Shown here one piece after another: positions 1 to 9,121 of a stretch of DNA of 64,000 bases. A program made the position numbers and the translations under genes. Each line of letters starts with the position of its first letter. Position 1 is the first letter of the stretch. Under the pieces are notes generated by a model that ran no database searches, was not told the DNA's origin, and worked only from the letters and a program-made list of their open reading frames with translations. This DNA is from Lachnospiraceae bacterium (GTDB lineage Bacteria; Bacillota; Clostridia; Lachnospirales; Lachnospiraceae), in assembly GCA_910574885.1 (NCBI GenBank), contig CAJTDD010000010.1, forward strand, positions 83,598-147,597, given 5' to 3'.

Positions 1-495
1 ATAGTGCATCTGCCCAAACGAGCGGTCAGGATTCATGTCAAAATAAGGAATCGGCACACAATATGCGTCGCACTCCGGGTCTTCCCTCGCCGCAAGATAC
101 ACACTCTCAAGGCTGTCCCACATAGACGCTTTGTAAGGGAAAAATGCTACTTCTTTTCTGACTGCTATCTCATTTTTCACACAGTTCTCAATCTTCACCA
201 ACAGCTTCGTAAGCCGCCTGCATATTTTATTTACATTGTATCCCACGTCCTTGATTGTCTCCGATACACAGAACAGCTCTTCACAATATTCTTCCACACA
301 AGAAACGGCAGAATGTCCTTCGCCTTCCCGCTTTTCAATGGTTTCCCCTAATTGAATCGCAAATTCTTGGCACTCGCAAAGCATATTCCAGGCGGATGCC
401 GTCCTTCCTTGCTCCAACGCTTTCTTGATTTCTTCATGGGCTTGATAAAAACTATTGACAAATTCCAATACTTCTTTTTTTTCTGCTTTTCTCAT
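1..495 (-). CDS. CDP-glycerol glycerophosphotransferase-like protein (partial, N-terminal part)
   Basis: This is the first 165 codons of a minus-strand gene that runs off the left edge of the window. The start is the ATG at 495. The translation begins MRKAEKKEVLEF and matches, residue by residue over long stretches, the N-terminal region of the complete gene at 14427-15773: both have the CQE-AIQLG segment, the EYCE segment and the PYKASMWDSLES block, followed by a DPECDAY-PIPYFD block. The family is usually annotated as CDP-glycerol:polyglycerophosphate glycerophosphotransferase, and the second half that would carry the catalytic fold is outside the window. It sits 14 bp downstream of the cytidylyltransferase fusion gene, so the two probably form one unit for phosphoglycerol-type surface polymer or glycan modification. 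Function is inferred from the paralogue. Confidence 0.8.
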   Translation of the reverse strand, partial: MRKAEKKEVLEFVNSFYQAHEEIKKALEQGRTASAWNMLCECQEFAIQLGETIEKREGEGHSAVSCVEEYCEELFCVSETIKDVGYNVNKICRRLTKLLVKIENCVKNEIAVRKEVAFFPYKASMWDSLESVYLAAREDPECDAYCVPIPYFDMNPDRSFGQMHY

Positions 496-509
496 GCCGT
501 ATCGTCCCT

Positions 510-1844
510 TTACTCCCTGCTCGCTTTCATAAACTCTTCCATAATCCCCGCCAACGCCACAGTCTCCCCTCTTGTCAGCTTAAAGTCATCCTTCTCTCCA
601 TGGTTGAGTCTGGTCAGGAAATCACTAATCTCATACCGCAGCCCTTCCCCCAGAAACACCTCCGAGAATTTGTCTACCCTGCTTGTATCCTCATAATGCA
701 CCTCGAAATACGAAGTCTTCCACCAGGGCGCCTCCGCCAGGATATACCCCTTCGTGCCTGCAATTAAGAGCCTGCCTTCCGACTTCACTCCCAAACCACA
801 GGTTGCCGTTGCAAGTCCATTTCGATATTTCAATGTCACCCTGGTAAAAAGGTCTACCCCTTTTTCCCCGTTAATCGTGTCAAAAGAAACTTTCTCATAA
901 TCAGCGCCCATCAGCTTCAATATCGGAAGCATGACATAACTCCCAAGCTCAATAAAACTGCCGCCATAAACCGGATCAGTCAATTCCCTGCTATTCTCCT
1001 GCTCCAGCTTTGTGAAACAAGCTTCCACATTCCGGATACTCCCAATCACCCCGCTATAGGCAATTCCTAACAACTTCTGAAACCCAGGACAATAGGCCGT
1101 CTTGATTCCTTCAAAAAGGACCAATTCCCGTTTCTTCGCCAGCGCAAACACTTCCTTTGCCTGCCGCCTCTGTAAAACCATAGGTTTCTCGCACAGCACA
1201 TGCTTCCCATGCTCCAACGCCCCGTTAATATACTCATAATGCGTCTTGTGGGGTGATGCTATATATACCGCGTCAACGGCGTCATAAAACAGTTCCACAT
1301 CCTCATACCCATCAATCTCCCACTTTTCTGCAAACCTCTTTGCACTGTGGGGATGCGGGTTATAGACCCCCTGTACCGTAATACCGCTTACTAACCTTGC
1401 CTCCGGCACAAAACGATTGGCAATCCTTCCATTCCCGATAATTCCAATCCTCATAATATGCTGTCTCTGTTCCCGCAGCATCGTACTGGAAATATTCCTG
1501 GTACGTTCCAGATACACCACTTTGCAGCAATCTTTCAGATAATCAAAGTAGCCCGTCCAATCAGACCCCACCGTAAAAATATCGATACGATACTTCTTTA
1601 TATCATTAAATTTCTGTCCCGCCGACTCTTCGATGATAACCTCATCGGCAAACCCGGTCTTTTTCACATTTTCAATGCGCGTAATCACAGAGTCCACAAC
1701 TCCAAGCTTTCCTCTTGCCTTGTCATAGTTCTCTGTCGTCACGCCCACAATCAGATAATCTCCTAAAGCTTTTGCTCTCTGCAGCAAACGGTAATGTCCT
1801 TCATGAAAGAGATCAAATGTCCCATATGTAATTACTCTTACCAT
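510..1844 (-). CDS. Glycerol-3-phosphate cytidylyltransferase-like domain fused to Gfo/Idh/MocA oxidoreductase
   Basis: A 444-residue two-domain protein. Residues 1-130 are a nucleotidyltransferase of the TagD class: TYGTFDLFHEGH carries the HxGH motif and RTRNISST resembles the RTxGISTT signature, so the domain probably activates an alcohol phosphate with CTP. From residue 131 (MRIGIIGNGRIA) a Rossmann-fold NAD(P)-binding oxidoreductase begins, with the EKP motif in HVLCEKPM that is typical of the Gfo/Idh/MocA family. I chose ATG 1844 because a GGGAAGGAA ribosome site precedes it and the cytidylyltransferase fold starts there; an upstream in-frame extension is not supported. Upstream lies one copy of an 18-bp box shared with two other units. 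It probably makes a CDP-activated precursor for the neighbouring glycerophosphotransferases; the substrate of the oxidoreductase half is unknown. Confidence 0.88.
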   Translation of the reverse strand: MVRVITYGTFDLFHEGHYRLLQRAKALGDYLIVGVTTENYDKARGKLGVVDSVITRIENVKKTGFADEVIIEESAGQKFNDIKKYRIDIFTVGSDWTGYFDYLKDCCKVVYLERTRNISSTMLREQRQHIMRIGIIGNGRIANRFVPEARLVSGITVQGVYNPHPHSAKRFAEKWEIDGYEDVELFYDAVDAVYIASPHKTHYEYINGALEHGKHVLCEKPMVLQRRQAKEVFALAKKRELVLFEGIKTAYCPGFQKLLGIAYSGVIGSIRNVEACFTKLEQENSRELTDPVYGGSFIELGSYVMLPILKLMGADYEKVSFDTINGEKGVDLFTRVTLKYRNGLATATCGLGVKSEGRLLIAGTKGYILAEAPWWKTSYFEVHYEDTSRVDKFSEVFLGEGLRYEISDFLTRLNHGEKDDFKLTRGETVALAGIMEEFMKASRE

Positions 1845-1866
1845 TATGTTCCTTCCCAATATATTT

Positions 1867-1884
1867 AATATAATATATAAACTT
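1867..1884 (-). promoter_or_regulatory. 18-bp upstream box, copy 1
   Basis: On the minus strand this reads AAGTTTATATATTATATT, 22 bp upstream of the start codon at 1844. Exact copies occur at 7308-7325 and 12236-12253, always upstream of a minus-strand gene and in the same orientation. It could be an operator, a UP-like element or part of a promoter; no clear -35/-10 pair can be assigned here. Confidence 0.5.
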
Positions 1885-1920
1885 TCTATTTTTAAACATC
1901 TCTTAGGACAAAGCCGTCTC

Positions 1921-2718
1921 TCAAAGACCCCTGTTCCTAAGCATACGCTCCTCAACCTTTCCAAACACAAACCGGTCAATCACAACCCCGATTGCCACTA
2001 TCACAATCATAACAAGCATGACCTGGTTGATATCTGCAAGATCCCTTCCCATCATCAGGGTATGTCCCAATCCTACCGTCGCGCTCATCACTTCTCCTGA
2101 CATCAGCGCTCTCCATGCAAATGACCACCCTTGCCGCAATCCTTCAATAAAATCCGGCATAGCCGCCGGAATGATTACTTTTATATACAACTTTTTCTTA
2201 TCTGCTCCCATGGTCCTGGCAACCTTCATCCATAATGGATTCACATTCCGGATGCCGTTCCTCACAGACAGTGCAATACTGAATGCAGACCCCATAACCA
2301 CCACAAACAAAATAGCGCTTTCATCCAGCCCAAACCATAATATGGCAAATGGAACCCAACATATACTGGGGAGCGTCTGAAGCCCCATCAGCAAGGGATG
2401 CAGGCATCGGTGAATCCCGTCATTCAACGACAAAATCACTCCAACCACACCGCCTATTGCAATTGATATTCCAAATCCAGCCACACCCCGAAAAAGGCTA
2501 TATAAGAATGCCTGGAACAAAGTCCCCTTATCGATCAAGCTTTTGAGAGTCTCCATCACTCCCAACGGACTTGGGAAGGAATAACTCTTCCACCATCTCA
2601 TCTGCTCCGTTCCAACCCAATACAAAAGCTGCCACACACATAGAAGCGAAATATAAAACAGAACTACCGGCAGCTTCTCCTTCCAGAACGTCTCTCTAGT
2701 CAAATTCTTCTTGTTCAC
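1921..2718 (-). CDS. ABC transporter permease, SsuC/TauC type
   Basis: A 265-residue integral membrane protein of the BPD_transp_1 family as found in sulfonate, taurine, nitrate and thiamine-precursor importers. It has about six hydrophobic segments starting at residues 15-32, and a permease loop (EAA-like) around ARTMGADKKKLYIKVIIPAAMPDFIEGLRQG that docks the ATPase. It is the last gene of the run cysD, cysNC, binding protein, ATPase, permease, and overlaps the ATPase gene by 23 bp, so it is translationally coupled to it. Position next to sulfate-activating genes suggests it imports sulfate, a sulfonate or another sulfur source; specificity cannot be read from the sequence. Confidence 0.88.
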   Translation of the reverse strand: MNKKNLTRETFWKEKLPVVLFYISLLCVWQLLYWVGTEQMRWWKSYSFPSPLGVMETLKSLIDKGTLFQAFLYSLFRGVAGFGISIAIGGVVGVILSLNDGIHRCLHPLLMGLQTLPSICWVPFAILWFGLDESAILFVVVMGSAFSIALSVRNGIRNVNPLWMKVARTMGADKKKLYIKVIIPAAMPDFIEGLRQGWSFAWRALMSGEVMSATVGLGHTLMMGRDLADINQVMLVMIVIVAIGVVIDRFVFGKVEERMLRNRGL

Positions 2719-3460
2719 TTTGTTCTACCTCGATCCGTACTTCATCAAGTATCGCCCGCCTATATCTCAGGAACTCCTCTGATTCTATGCGCCTTGGCCT
2801 TGGAAGGTCAATGGAATAAACATTCTTCAATCCAGTCTTTCCCGCGCCGATGACAGCCACATGGTCAGACAGGAATACCGCCTCCTCCACACTGTGGGTT
2901 ACAAGGATCATCGTCCTCTTTGCCACAGCACAAATCTGTGCAAGCTCTTCTCTCAACACGTTCGTCGTCTGCTTATCCAGCGCCGAAAAAGGCTCGTCCA
3001 TGAGCAAAATCCTGCACTCCATCGCCAGCGCCCTCGCCAGAGCCGTCCTCTGCTTCATCCCGCCTGAGATTTCATGGACACGGTAATTACAGAACCGATC
3101 CAGCTTAACAAGTTTAAGATACCGATGCGCCCTCTCTTCCTGCTCTTCCCTGGAATACCCCGCCACATCCAATCCAAACTTCACATTCTCGATTACATTC
3201 AGCCAGGGGAACAATGCGGCATCCTGAAACATCATAATTCTGTCATTCCCCGGCCCAGTTATCGGCCTGCCGTCCATTAATATCGTCCCCTGCGTTGGAA
3301 GCTCAAGCCCCGCAATCAGATTAAGAAGCGTCGTCTTCCCGCAGCCTGACGGTCCCACAATCCCGAAGAACTCTCCGTCTTCTATCTTGAGTGATACGCT
3401 GGACAATACATCTTCCCCCTGCTGCGGATACTGCTTTGATACGTCTTTCAATTCAAGCAA
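2696..3460 (-). CDS. ABC transporter ATP-binding protein, SsuB/TauB type
   Basis: A 254-residue cytoplasmic ATPase that powers the adjacent permease. Motifs visible in order are Walker A GPSGCGKTT near residue 36, the Q-loop in MMFQDAALFPW, the signature ISGGMKQR, Walker B ILLMDEPF, the D-loop SALD and the switch histidine in LVTHSVEEAV. Length and the short C-terminal tail fit the nitrate/sulfonate/taurine subfamily. It lies between the lipoprotein gene (29 bp upstream) and the permease (overlapping), an ordinary importer cassette. Confidence 0.92.
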   Translation of the reverse strand: MLELKDVSKQYPQQGEDVLSSVSLKIEDGEFFGIVGPSGCGKTTLLNLIAGLELPTQGTILMDGRPITGPGNDRIMMFQDAALFPWLNVIENVKFGLDVAGYSREEQEERAHRYLKLVKLDRFCNYRVHEISGGMKQRTALARALAMECRILLMDEPFSALDKQTTNVLREELAQICAVAKRTMILVTHSVEEAVFLSDHVAVIGAGKTGLKNVYSIDLPRPRRIESEEFLRYRRAILDEVRIEVEQSEQEEFD

Positions 3461-3489
3461 TGCCTAAACCACCTTTCCCAAACACGAAC

Positions 3490-4506
3490 TCATTCTGTCT
3501 GCAAAAACCCTTCATATGGGCCCTCTGCCGTAAATCCCTCCCGCACACATATATCCGCGAAAGCGTCCACCGTATCGGCATTTACATCACGATTAAATGT
3601 AATATGCTGAAGAGATGCCTCTAAAATATCCGTATCAATCGACTTATCCGTGGCAGCTTCAATCTCTTCATTGATTGCATTCATGGTTTCTTTGGCATTT
3701 CTATTAAGATAATCGGTCATTTCTCCATGAATCTTAAGAAATTTTTTTACGATGTCAGGATTTTCCTCCATAAACTCCTTCCTTGCCACAACCACGGCAA
3801 TCGGATAAGAACCTTTACTCCAAACCTCGTTCTCATCGCATATTACCCTGGCGCCGCACTCCTTCATCAGCGTCTCCGCCCAGGGTTCCGGGACACAAGC
3901 CGCATCAATTTTCCCATTCTGCATCAGTTGGAGAATATATGCGTTTGCTGTTGCGGTAATCGTCACGTTTCCGCCTGCATCCGCAGACGCAAGGTTATTC
4001 TCCGCCAGAAGATCCAAGAATACCAAATGCTGGGTATTGCCAATCTGGGGCACTGCCACATTCTTTCCCGCCAGGTCTGAAACCGTCTCTATCCCGCTTT
4101 CGGGAGCGGCAAGGAGCATCATTCCACCGTCCGAGCATCCGGATATGACGACAACATCCCCTTTCGACTTTACATTTGCACTGATTGCCGGGATCGGTCC
4201 GATATACCCGATATCAATATCACCGGAAAAGAGCGCCGTCACCTCGTCCGGTCCCGCATTAAACGACGTCCACTTCACATTAACGTTGTCGCCCAGCTCT
4301 TCTTCTAATGCTCCCTCGTTTTTCATCAAAAGCGCCTGGCTATGGGTTATGTTCGGGAAATACGCCACATTTACCGTCTTGTCTTTCTCCGGCTCCTTCC
4401 CGCATCCCGCGCATAAAAAACAACCGACAACGCCGGCAAGAATCATTCCGGCATAATATTTTTTCCGTCTCTTCTTAAACTCTTTGTCCAGTCTCATGGT
4501 CAACAT
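3490..4506 (-). CDS. ABC transporter substrate-binding lipoprotein, SsuA/TauA/NMT1 type
   Basis: A 338-residue exported binding protein. After a basic N-terminus there is a hydrophobic stretch ending in the lipobox LCAGC, so the mature protein should be a lipid-anchored receptor facing outward. The body has the family pattern VNVAYFPNITHSQALLMKNEG near the mature N-terminus and the GDIDIGYIGPIPAI segment. The ATG at 4506 is preceded by AGGAG at about 10 nt; a second ATG at 4497 is possible. It overlaps the 3' end of cysNC by 32 bp, which ties the importer to sulfate activation in one operon. The ligand may be sulfate, a sulfonate or a sulfate ester; that is inference from context. Confidence 0.88.
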   Translation of the reverse strand: MLTMRLDKEFKKRRKKYYAGMILAGVVGCFLCAGCGKEPEKDKTVNVAYFPNITHSQALLMKNEGALEEELGDNVNVKWTSFNAGPDEVTALFSGDIDIGYIGPIPAISANVKSKGDVVVISGCSDGGMMLLAAPESGIETVSDLAGKNVAVPQIGNTQHLVFLDLLAENNLASADAGGNVTITATANAYILQLMQNGKIDAACVPEPWAETLMKECGARVICDENEVWSKGSYPIAVVVARKEFMEENPDIVKKFLKIHGEMTDYLNRNAKETMNAINEEIEAATDKSIDTDILEASLQHITFNRDVNADTVDAFADICVREGFTAEGPYEGFLQTE

Positions 4507-6322
4507 ATTTTTCTATCTCCTCAAGCACATATTTTGCAGCGTCCTCTAATGACATACCTGTGGTATCTATGGTAATGTCCGCATGCTCCGGCGCCTCGTA
4601 GGGACTTGATATACCTGTGAAATTCGGGAGTTCACCGCTTCTTGCTTTCCTGTAAAGCCCTTTCACGTCTCTTTTTTCACATTCTTCCAACGGGGTGCTC
4701 ACATAGATTTCAACGAAATTCTCCTCCCCTATTATCATCCGCGCCCGTTCCCTGTCGCTTCTGAACGGTGATATAAACGAAGTCAGTACAATCAACCCCG
4801 CATCGTTCATAAGCTTTGCTACTTCCGCAATCCTCCTGATATTCTCAATGCGGTCCTCTTCCGTAAAGCCCAGATTACTATTCAGCCCCATCCTTACATT
4901 GTCCCCATCCAGCAGCATCGTATAGTGTCCGGACACACTTAACGCTTTCTCAATCTCATTGGAAAGCGCAGACTTTCCTGCGCCAGACAGTCCGGTAAAC
5001 CAAAGCGTAACTGGTTTCTGGTTCATCTTCGCCGCCCGAATCTCTCTGGTAATGTCAAGCTTCTGCCACACGATATTCTCAGACCTGCGAAGTGAATGCT
5101 CAATCACACCGCAAGCAGACGTCATATTTGTCACCCGGTCAATCAGTACAAAGCATCCCATCTCTTTGTGTCTGCGAAATGTATCATATACAACTTCTTC
5201 TGCCGTCACAATATCACATACCGCAATCTCATTCTTATATAGCCGGGAAGCGTTCAGGTGTTCGCCCGAATGAATATCCACCTTATACTTTATCTTCATT
5301 ACCGTTGCCGGAAGGGTCTTCGTGCCAATCTTAATCAGGAAATTCTTTCCCTGCACCAGCTCCGTGTCATCCATCCATAATATAGACGCTGAAAACATAT
5401 TGCTGACTTTCAGCTTCGTTCCGCTGACGAACACACACCCTCTGGATACGTCTATCTCCTTATTAAGCTGAATCGTCACGGGATTCCCTTTCTCTACGGT
5501 TTCCGCTTTCCTGTCTGCCAGCAGGAGGGATTGCACCTTTGCGTTTTCCCTGCTTGGCAAAACTGTTACCATATCCCCTTCCGATATCTGTCCCGCTAAA
5601 ACCTGCCCCTGGAATCCTCTGAAAGTGTGGTTCGGTCTGCATACCCGCTGAACCGGCATCACGAAACCTTCCTCTGTCCCTGCGCCCGTATTGACCTCCT
5701 CTAAATAGCCAAGCAGCGTCGGCCCCTGATACCATTTCATCGGTTCCGACCGCCTTGTAACATTATCTCCCTCCGTCGCCGATACCGGAATCACGGTAAC
5801 ATCGGCTAAATCCAAATCAATAGCCAGTTTTTTAATTTCCTTCTCAATCTTCTTATACTCACTTTCACGATAATGAACCAGATCCATCTTATTTACCGCA
5901 AAACAGAAATATCGAATTCCCATGAGGCTGCAAATCCTTGCATGACGTCTTGTCTGCATCAAGATTCCCTGTGACGCATCCACCAGAATTACTGCCAGTT
6001 CTGCAAACGACGCCCCTACCGCCATATTCCTTGTATATTCCTCATGCCCCGGCGTATCTGCCACAATGAAACTGCGTCTATCGGTTGTAAAGTATCGATA
6101 CGCCACATCTATTGTAATTCCCTGCTCACGTTCCGCCATCAGCCCATCCAGCAGCAGGGAATAATCAATCTTCCCCTCTCTGCTTCCGACCCGGCTGTCT
6201 AACTCAAGCGCGCGCTCCTGATCCGCAAAAATCAACTTTGCGTCATACAGCATATGTCCTATGAGGGTAGACTTACCATCGTCCACGCTTCCGCAAGTGA
6301 TAAATTTCAATAATCCATTCAT
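4475..6322 (-). CDS. cysNC: Sulfate adenylyltransferase large subunit fused to adenylylsulfate kinase (CysN-CysC)
   Basis: A 615-residue bifunctional enzyme. The N-terminal GTPase part has GSVDDGKST, DTPGHEEYTRNM and NKMDL, as in CysN, and drives APS formation together with CysD. The C-terminal part, from about residue 440, is an APS kinase with its own P-loop GLSGAGKS, the LDGDNVR segment and SFISPFRSDRERAR. Together with CysD it converts sulfate to PAPS. It starts 3 bp after the cysD stop. NodQ of rhizobia has the same fusion and supplies PAPS to a sulfotransferase. No PAPS reductase or sulfite reductase gene is present in the window, so the product may serve sulfation rather than cysteine synthesis, although reductases could lie elsewhere. 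Confidence 0.93.
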   Translation of the reverse strand: MNGLLKFITCGSVDDGKSTLIGHMLYDAKLIFADQERALELDSRVGSREGKIDYSLLLDGLMAEREQGITIDVAYRYFTTDRRSFIVADTPGHEEYTRNMAVGASFAELAVILVDASQGILMQTRRHARICSLMGIRYFCFAVNKMDLVHYRESEYKKIEKEIKKLAIDLDLADVTVIPVSATEGDNVTRRSEPMKWYQGPTLLGYLEEVNTGAGTEEGFVMPVQRVCRPNHTFRGFQGQVLAGQISEGDMVTVLPSRENAKVQSLLLADRKAETVEKGNPVTIQLNKEIDVSRGCVFVSGTKLKVSNMFSASILWMDDTELVQGKNFLIKIGTKTLPATVMKIKYKVDIHSGEHLNASRLYKNEIAVCDIVTAEEVVYDTFRRHKEMGCFVLIDRVTNMTSACGVIEHSLRRSENIVWQKLDITREIRAAKMNQKPVTLWFTGLSGAGKSALSNEIEKALSVSGHYTMLLDGDNVRMGLNSNLGFTEEDRIENIRRIAEVAKLMNDAGLIVLTSFISPFRSDRERARMIIGEENFVEIYVSTPLEECEKRDVKGLYRKARSGELPNFTGISSPYEAPEHADITIDTTGMSLEDAAKYVLEEIEKYVDHETGQRV

Positions 6323-6325
6323 AGT

Positions 6326-7225
6326 TTAGAAATATCCCTCCCTCTTGCGTCTCTCCATACTTCCTGCCGCTTCATGATCAATCACGCGGCTTGTCCGCTC
6401 CGACGTAACCGCTCCCAGGGTTTCTTCTACAATCGCCTCTAACGTATCCGCCGCTGACTCTACGCCCCCGGTTAGCGGATAGCACCCCAGGGTTCGGAAC
6501 CTTACGCACTTGTTTTCTATCTTCTCTCCCGGTAGCAGACGCATCCTGTCATCATCTGCCATAATGATATTGCCGTCCCGATAGACGACCGGTCTTGTCT
6601 TCGCAAAATAAAGCGGTACAATCTCAATATTTTCTCTCGCAATGTACTGCCAGATATCCTTTTCCGTCCAGTTCGATAAAGGAAATACCCTCATGCTTTC
6701 CCCTTTATGAATCTGGGTGTTGTATTGATTCCACATCTCCGGCCTTTGATTCTTAGGCTCCCACGCCTGGGCTTCGTTGCGGAAAGAGAATATCCGTTCC
6801 TTTGCACGGGACTTCTCTTCGTCACGCCTTCCGCCCCCGAATGCAGCCGTGAACCCATATTTTGAAAGCGCCTGCTTCAACGCCTGTGTCTTCATAATAT
6901 CTGTGTAAGCAGAGCCATGGTCAAAAGGATTGATTCCCTGTTTCACGCCTTCTTCATTCGTATATACCAACATCTCAATTCCTTTTTCCCTTGCGATGCG
7001 GTCGCGGAATTCTATCATTTCGTGGAATTTCCAGGTCGTATCTATATGTAAAAAGGGAAACGGCGGCTTCTCCGGATAGAACGCTTTCAGCGCCAGATGA
7101 AGCATCACCGAACTGTCTTTTCCGATGGAATACAGCATCACCGGCTTCTCACATTCTGCCGCCACCTCCCGCATGATATAGATTGCCTCAGCTTCCAATG
7201 TGTCTAAGTGTACGCGATTTGACAA
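6326..7225 (-). CDS. cysD: Sulfate adenylyltransferase subunit 2 (CysD)
   Basis: An ATP pyrophosphatase family protein of 299 residues (the E. coli enzyme has 302). The PP-loop is in [15 protein letters not shown] and the conserved [22 protein letters not shown] segment follows. It forms the heterodimer with the CysN part of the next gene and makes APS from ATP and sulfate. I prefer the TTG at 7225 as start, because a strong AAGGAGG lies 9-10 nt upstream and this gives family length; an ATG at 7249 is in frame but has a weak ribosome site and would put that AAGGAGG inside the gene. A good vegetative promoter lies upstream at 7273-7301. First gene of the five-gene sulfur operon. Confidence 0.9.
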   Translation of the reverse strand: MSNRVHLDTLEAEAIYIMREVAAECEKPVMLYSIGKDSSVMLHLALKAFYPEKPPFPFLHIDTTWKFHEMIEFRDRIAREKGIEMLVYTNEEGVKQGINPFDHGSAYTDIMKTQALKQALSKYGFTAAFGGGRRDEEKSRAKERIFSFRNEAQAWEPKNQRPEMWNQYNTQIHKGESMRVFPLSNWTEKDIWQYIARENIEIVPLYFAKTRPVVYRDGNIIMADDDRMRLLPGEKIENKCVRFRTLGCYPLTGGVESAADTLEAIVEETLGAVTSERTSRVIDHEAAGSMERRKREGYF

Positions 7226-7272
7226 GGTCTCCTTCCTCCTTAACACCATCTCTTGTTTTCTGTATGGACTGA

Positions 7273-7301
7273 ATTATATCACAGTTTTTTTGTCTTCACA
7301 A
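7273..7301 (-). promoter_or_regulatory. Sigma-A-type promoter of the cysD operon
   Basis: On the minus strand TTGTGA, a 17-bp spacer, and TATAAT (with TG two bases upstream of the -10) precede cysD. The predicted start of transcription is near 7265, about 40 nt before the TTG start. The 18-bp box at 7308-7325 lies directly upstream of the -35, a suitable place for an activator or UP-like contact. Confidence 0.7.
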
Positions 7302-7307
7302 ATATAA

Positions 7308-7325
7308 AATATAATATATAAACTT
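7308..7325 (-). promoter_or_regulatory. 18-bp upstream box, copy 2
   Basis: Exact copy of AAGTTTATATATTATATT on the minus strand, 6 bp upstream of the cysD -35 element. The region is divergent, so it could also act on the plus-strand gene at 7405. Confidence 0.5.
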
Positions 7326-7404
7326 TTTTACCCTTGAAGTATTATGTTTTCATATTGGCTTGTCGATATCACTAATGTAAATCTCAGAAAGGTGGTACAT
7401 TATC

Positions 7405-7950
7405 ATGTCCAAAGATACAGCTAATGAGAACGTCAACACCCAAGAAAAAGCGGGCAAGAGTAAGAAACCTCTGATTATAGTAATCATTATCGCTATAATT
7501 ATTATAGGCGTTCTGATCGGCATTATTGTGAAGCTTCTTCCGAAAGGGGAAGGAAAGGCTTACAACAATGTCGTGACTCCAGATAATGTTGACGAGGTCA
7601 TCAGCCAGATGGAGGAAGATGCGAAGACGCCTGTCGGTTCTTATGAAGTATCAATGAATACAAACTGGGTATTTCCTGACGGTAATTCAGCTTCTACGAA
7701 TGCTTATGTGGAGAACTCTGTAAGCAACCGGAACACCGTATACTTCACAATCGCACTGGCGGATAACGAAGAAGAAGATATCTATAAGTCTCCATATCTG
7801 GAAATCGGCAGCCATTTGAACGACATTAAGCTGGATTCCGCTCCGGTGCAAGGCGTTCACGACGCTATCATTACATATCATTTGGTAGATGATGAATTTA
7901 ACGAAACTAGCTCTCTATCTATGTATATGACGATTACCATCGAAAATTAA
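7405..7950 (+). CDS. Membrane-anchored extracellular protein, unknown function
   Basis: A 181-residue protein with a lysine-rich cytoplasmic N-terminus (residues 1-22), one very hydrophobic Ile-rich membrane helix (about 23-45), and an extracellular domain of about 130 residues rich in beta-prone sequence (SYEVSMNTNWVF, YLEIGSHL, AIITYHLVDDEF). No catalytic motif is visible. It sits 20 bp upstream of a secreted protein gene and is probably co-transcribed with it. A GTCGATAT box at 7362-7369 resembles a sigma-28 -10 element, but its -35 half is poor. A structural or adaptor role at the cell surface is possible; I do not recognise a named function. Confidence 0.75.
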   Translation: MSKDTANENVNTQEKAGKSKKPLIIVIIIAIIIIGVLIGIIVKLLPKGEGKAYNNVVTPDNVDEVISQMEEDAKTPVGSYEVSMNTNWVFPDGNSASTNAYVENSVSNRNTVYFTIALADNEEEDIYKSPYLEIGSHLNDIKLDSAPVQGVHDAIITYHLVDDEFNETSSLSMYMTITIEN

Positions 7951-7970
7951 TTAAAATGGAGGAACGAACT

Positions 7971-9044
7971 ATGAGAAAAACAAAGATTGCAAAAATCATC
8001 GCAGCTTCAACGGCTGCAACCCTGTTACTGGCACCGGCAACAGTATTTGCTGAGGACGTAACAGATCCAGGCTCAGCATCATCCGAAATCAACGGCGACG
8101 GATCGCTGGAAGGATATGTCAACAAAGACGTATTCCGCGTTGTGCTTCCTACAATTCAGAATGTCAATTTTACTCTTGATCCGCAGGGATTATTGAATAA
8201 GGCTGACAGCGCTAAGTATCCAACCGCATCAGGCGCCGTATACTTTGAGAATGCACCGACCGGAAGTGCAACAGATCCTACCTATTCAGACACAAGTGAT
8301 GAAATTACCATCTATAACAAAAGCTCTTATGACGTAGAGGTTGGTTTATCTGTTACTCTGGATACAGGAGACGTTACGTTAGCTGCTAAGGATGCTTTAG
8401 CCAGTGCAAAAACACCGTCTCTCTATCTTGGACTTATTAAGGGTACAGATGCCGCCGCAGCTATCACGTCTGCTTCTTATGAGAGCGCTGCTGCAACCGT
8501 AACGAAAGTTCCGGAAGCTGATGGAACCACGGTAACAAAGGGGTATCAGATAAAAGCTAACACGTCTGCAGTTGAAGGTGTTGAAGAATCCCCTAATGGA
8601 TATTGGTATACTTACGAGTTAACACCAGGATTTGCCGATACCGATGCTCAGAAAATCTCTTATAAATTAGAAGGCGCTTGTGATTCAGCAGCAGATTGGT
8701 CTAAGATTGACAAGGCAGTTACTGCAAAGGTTGCTTGGACTATCACAAAGGTTGGCCAGCCAAGTATAAGCGGAAAAGCATACAGCATAAGCAACACTAA
8801 TACTTTTACTGTTAAAAACGTAGATTCTACAGCAACGATTTCGTCTATTAATATGTCAAAAGACGGAACTACTGTAGCAGCTTCCGTTCCTGCTTCCTGT
8901 TATTCACTTACCGGTACAACATTGACCATAGACGGAACTAAGAATACAGCTATTGGCAGCGGCGGCGTTGGCGGTACACGTTATTTTATCGTAACATTCA
9001 GCGACGGCACAGAAGTAAAATTCTTAGTTAATGTAGCTGCATAA
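7971..9044 (+). CDS. Secreted surface protein, paralogue of the 11374-12120 product
   Basis: A 357-residue exported protein. ATG 7971 follows GGAGG at a good distance; the N-terminus MRKTKIAKIIAASTAATLLL with APATVFAED is a signal peptide with an AXA-type cleavage site. The mature protein starts with a GDGSLEGYVNKDVFRVVLP segment and continues with FTLDPQGLLNK and an EITIYNKSSYDVEV block; the gene at 11374-12120 shares the same three blocks (VEGSVKTDIYQVILP, FILDPQGLINK, FVTITNKSSIAVNV). The C-terminal third adds an Ig-like stretch absent from the paralogue. No sortase motif or transmembrane anchor is seen. It is likely a fibre or coat component working with the 7405 product; this is inference from pairing and export. 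Confidence 0.8.
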   Translation: MRKTKIAKIIAASTAATLLLAPATVFAEDVTDPGSASSEINGDGSLEGYVNKDVFRVVLPTIQNVNFTLDPQGLLNKADSAKYPTASGAVYFENAPTGSATDPTYSDTSDEITIYNKSSYDVEVGLSVTLDTGDVTLAAKDALASAKTPSLYLGLIKGTDAAAAITSASYESAAATVTKVPEADGTTVTKGYQIKANTSAVEGVEESPNGYWYTYELTPGFADTDAQKISYKLEGACDSAADWSKIDKAVTAKVAWTITKVGQPSISGKAYSISNTNTFTVKNVDSTATISSINMSKDGTTVAASVPASCYSLTGTTLTIDGTKNTAIGSGGVGGTRYFIVTFSDGTEVKFLVNVAA

Positions 9045-9072
9045 ATAAAATTGTACGTACTGTTTTCATTGA

Positions 9073-9112
9073 AAAATCCCCTTGCTCTGTATTAGCAGAG
9101 CAAGGGGATTTT
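9073..9112. terminator. Bidirectional Rho-independent terminator
   Basis: Perfect 17-bp stem (AAAATCCCCTTGCTCTG and its complement) with a 6-nt loop, flanked by A/T runs on both sides, between the converging genes ending at 9044 and 9122. Confidence 0.92.
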
Positions 9113-9121
9113 CCTAATTAT

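Noticed and set aside
1846..1979. An N-terminal extension of the cytidylyltransferase fusion protein
   Set aside because: The extension is Cys/Arg-rich, crosses the 18-bp upstream box and the end of the permease gene, and a good ribosome site sits at ATG 1844.
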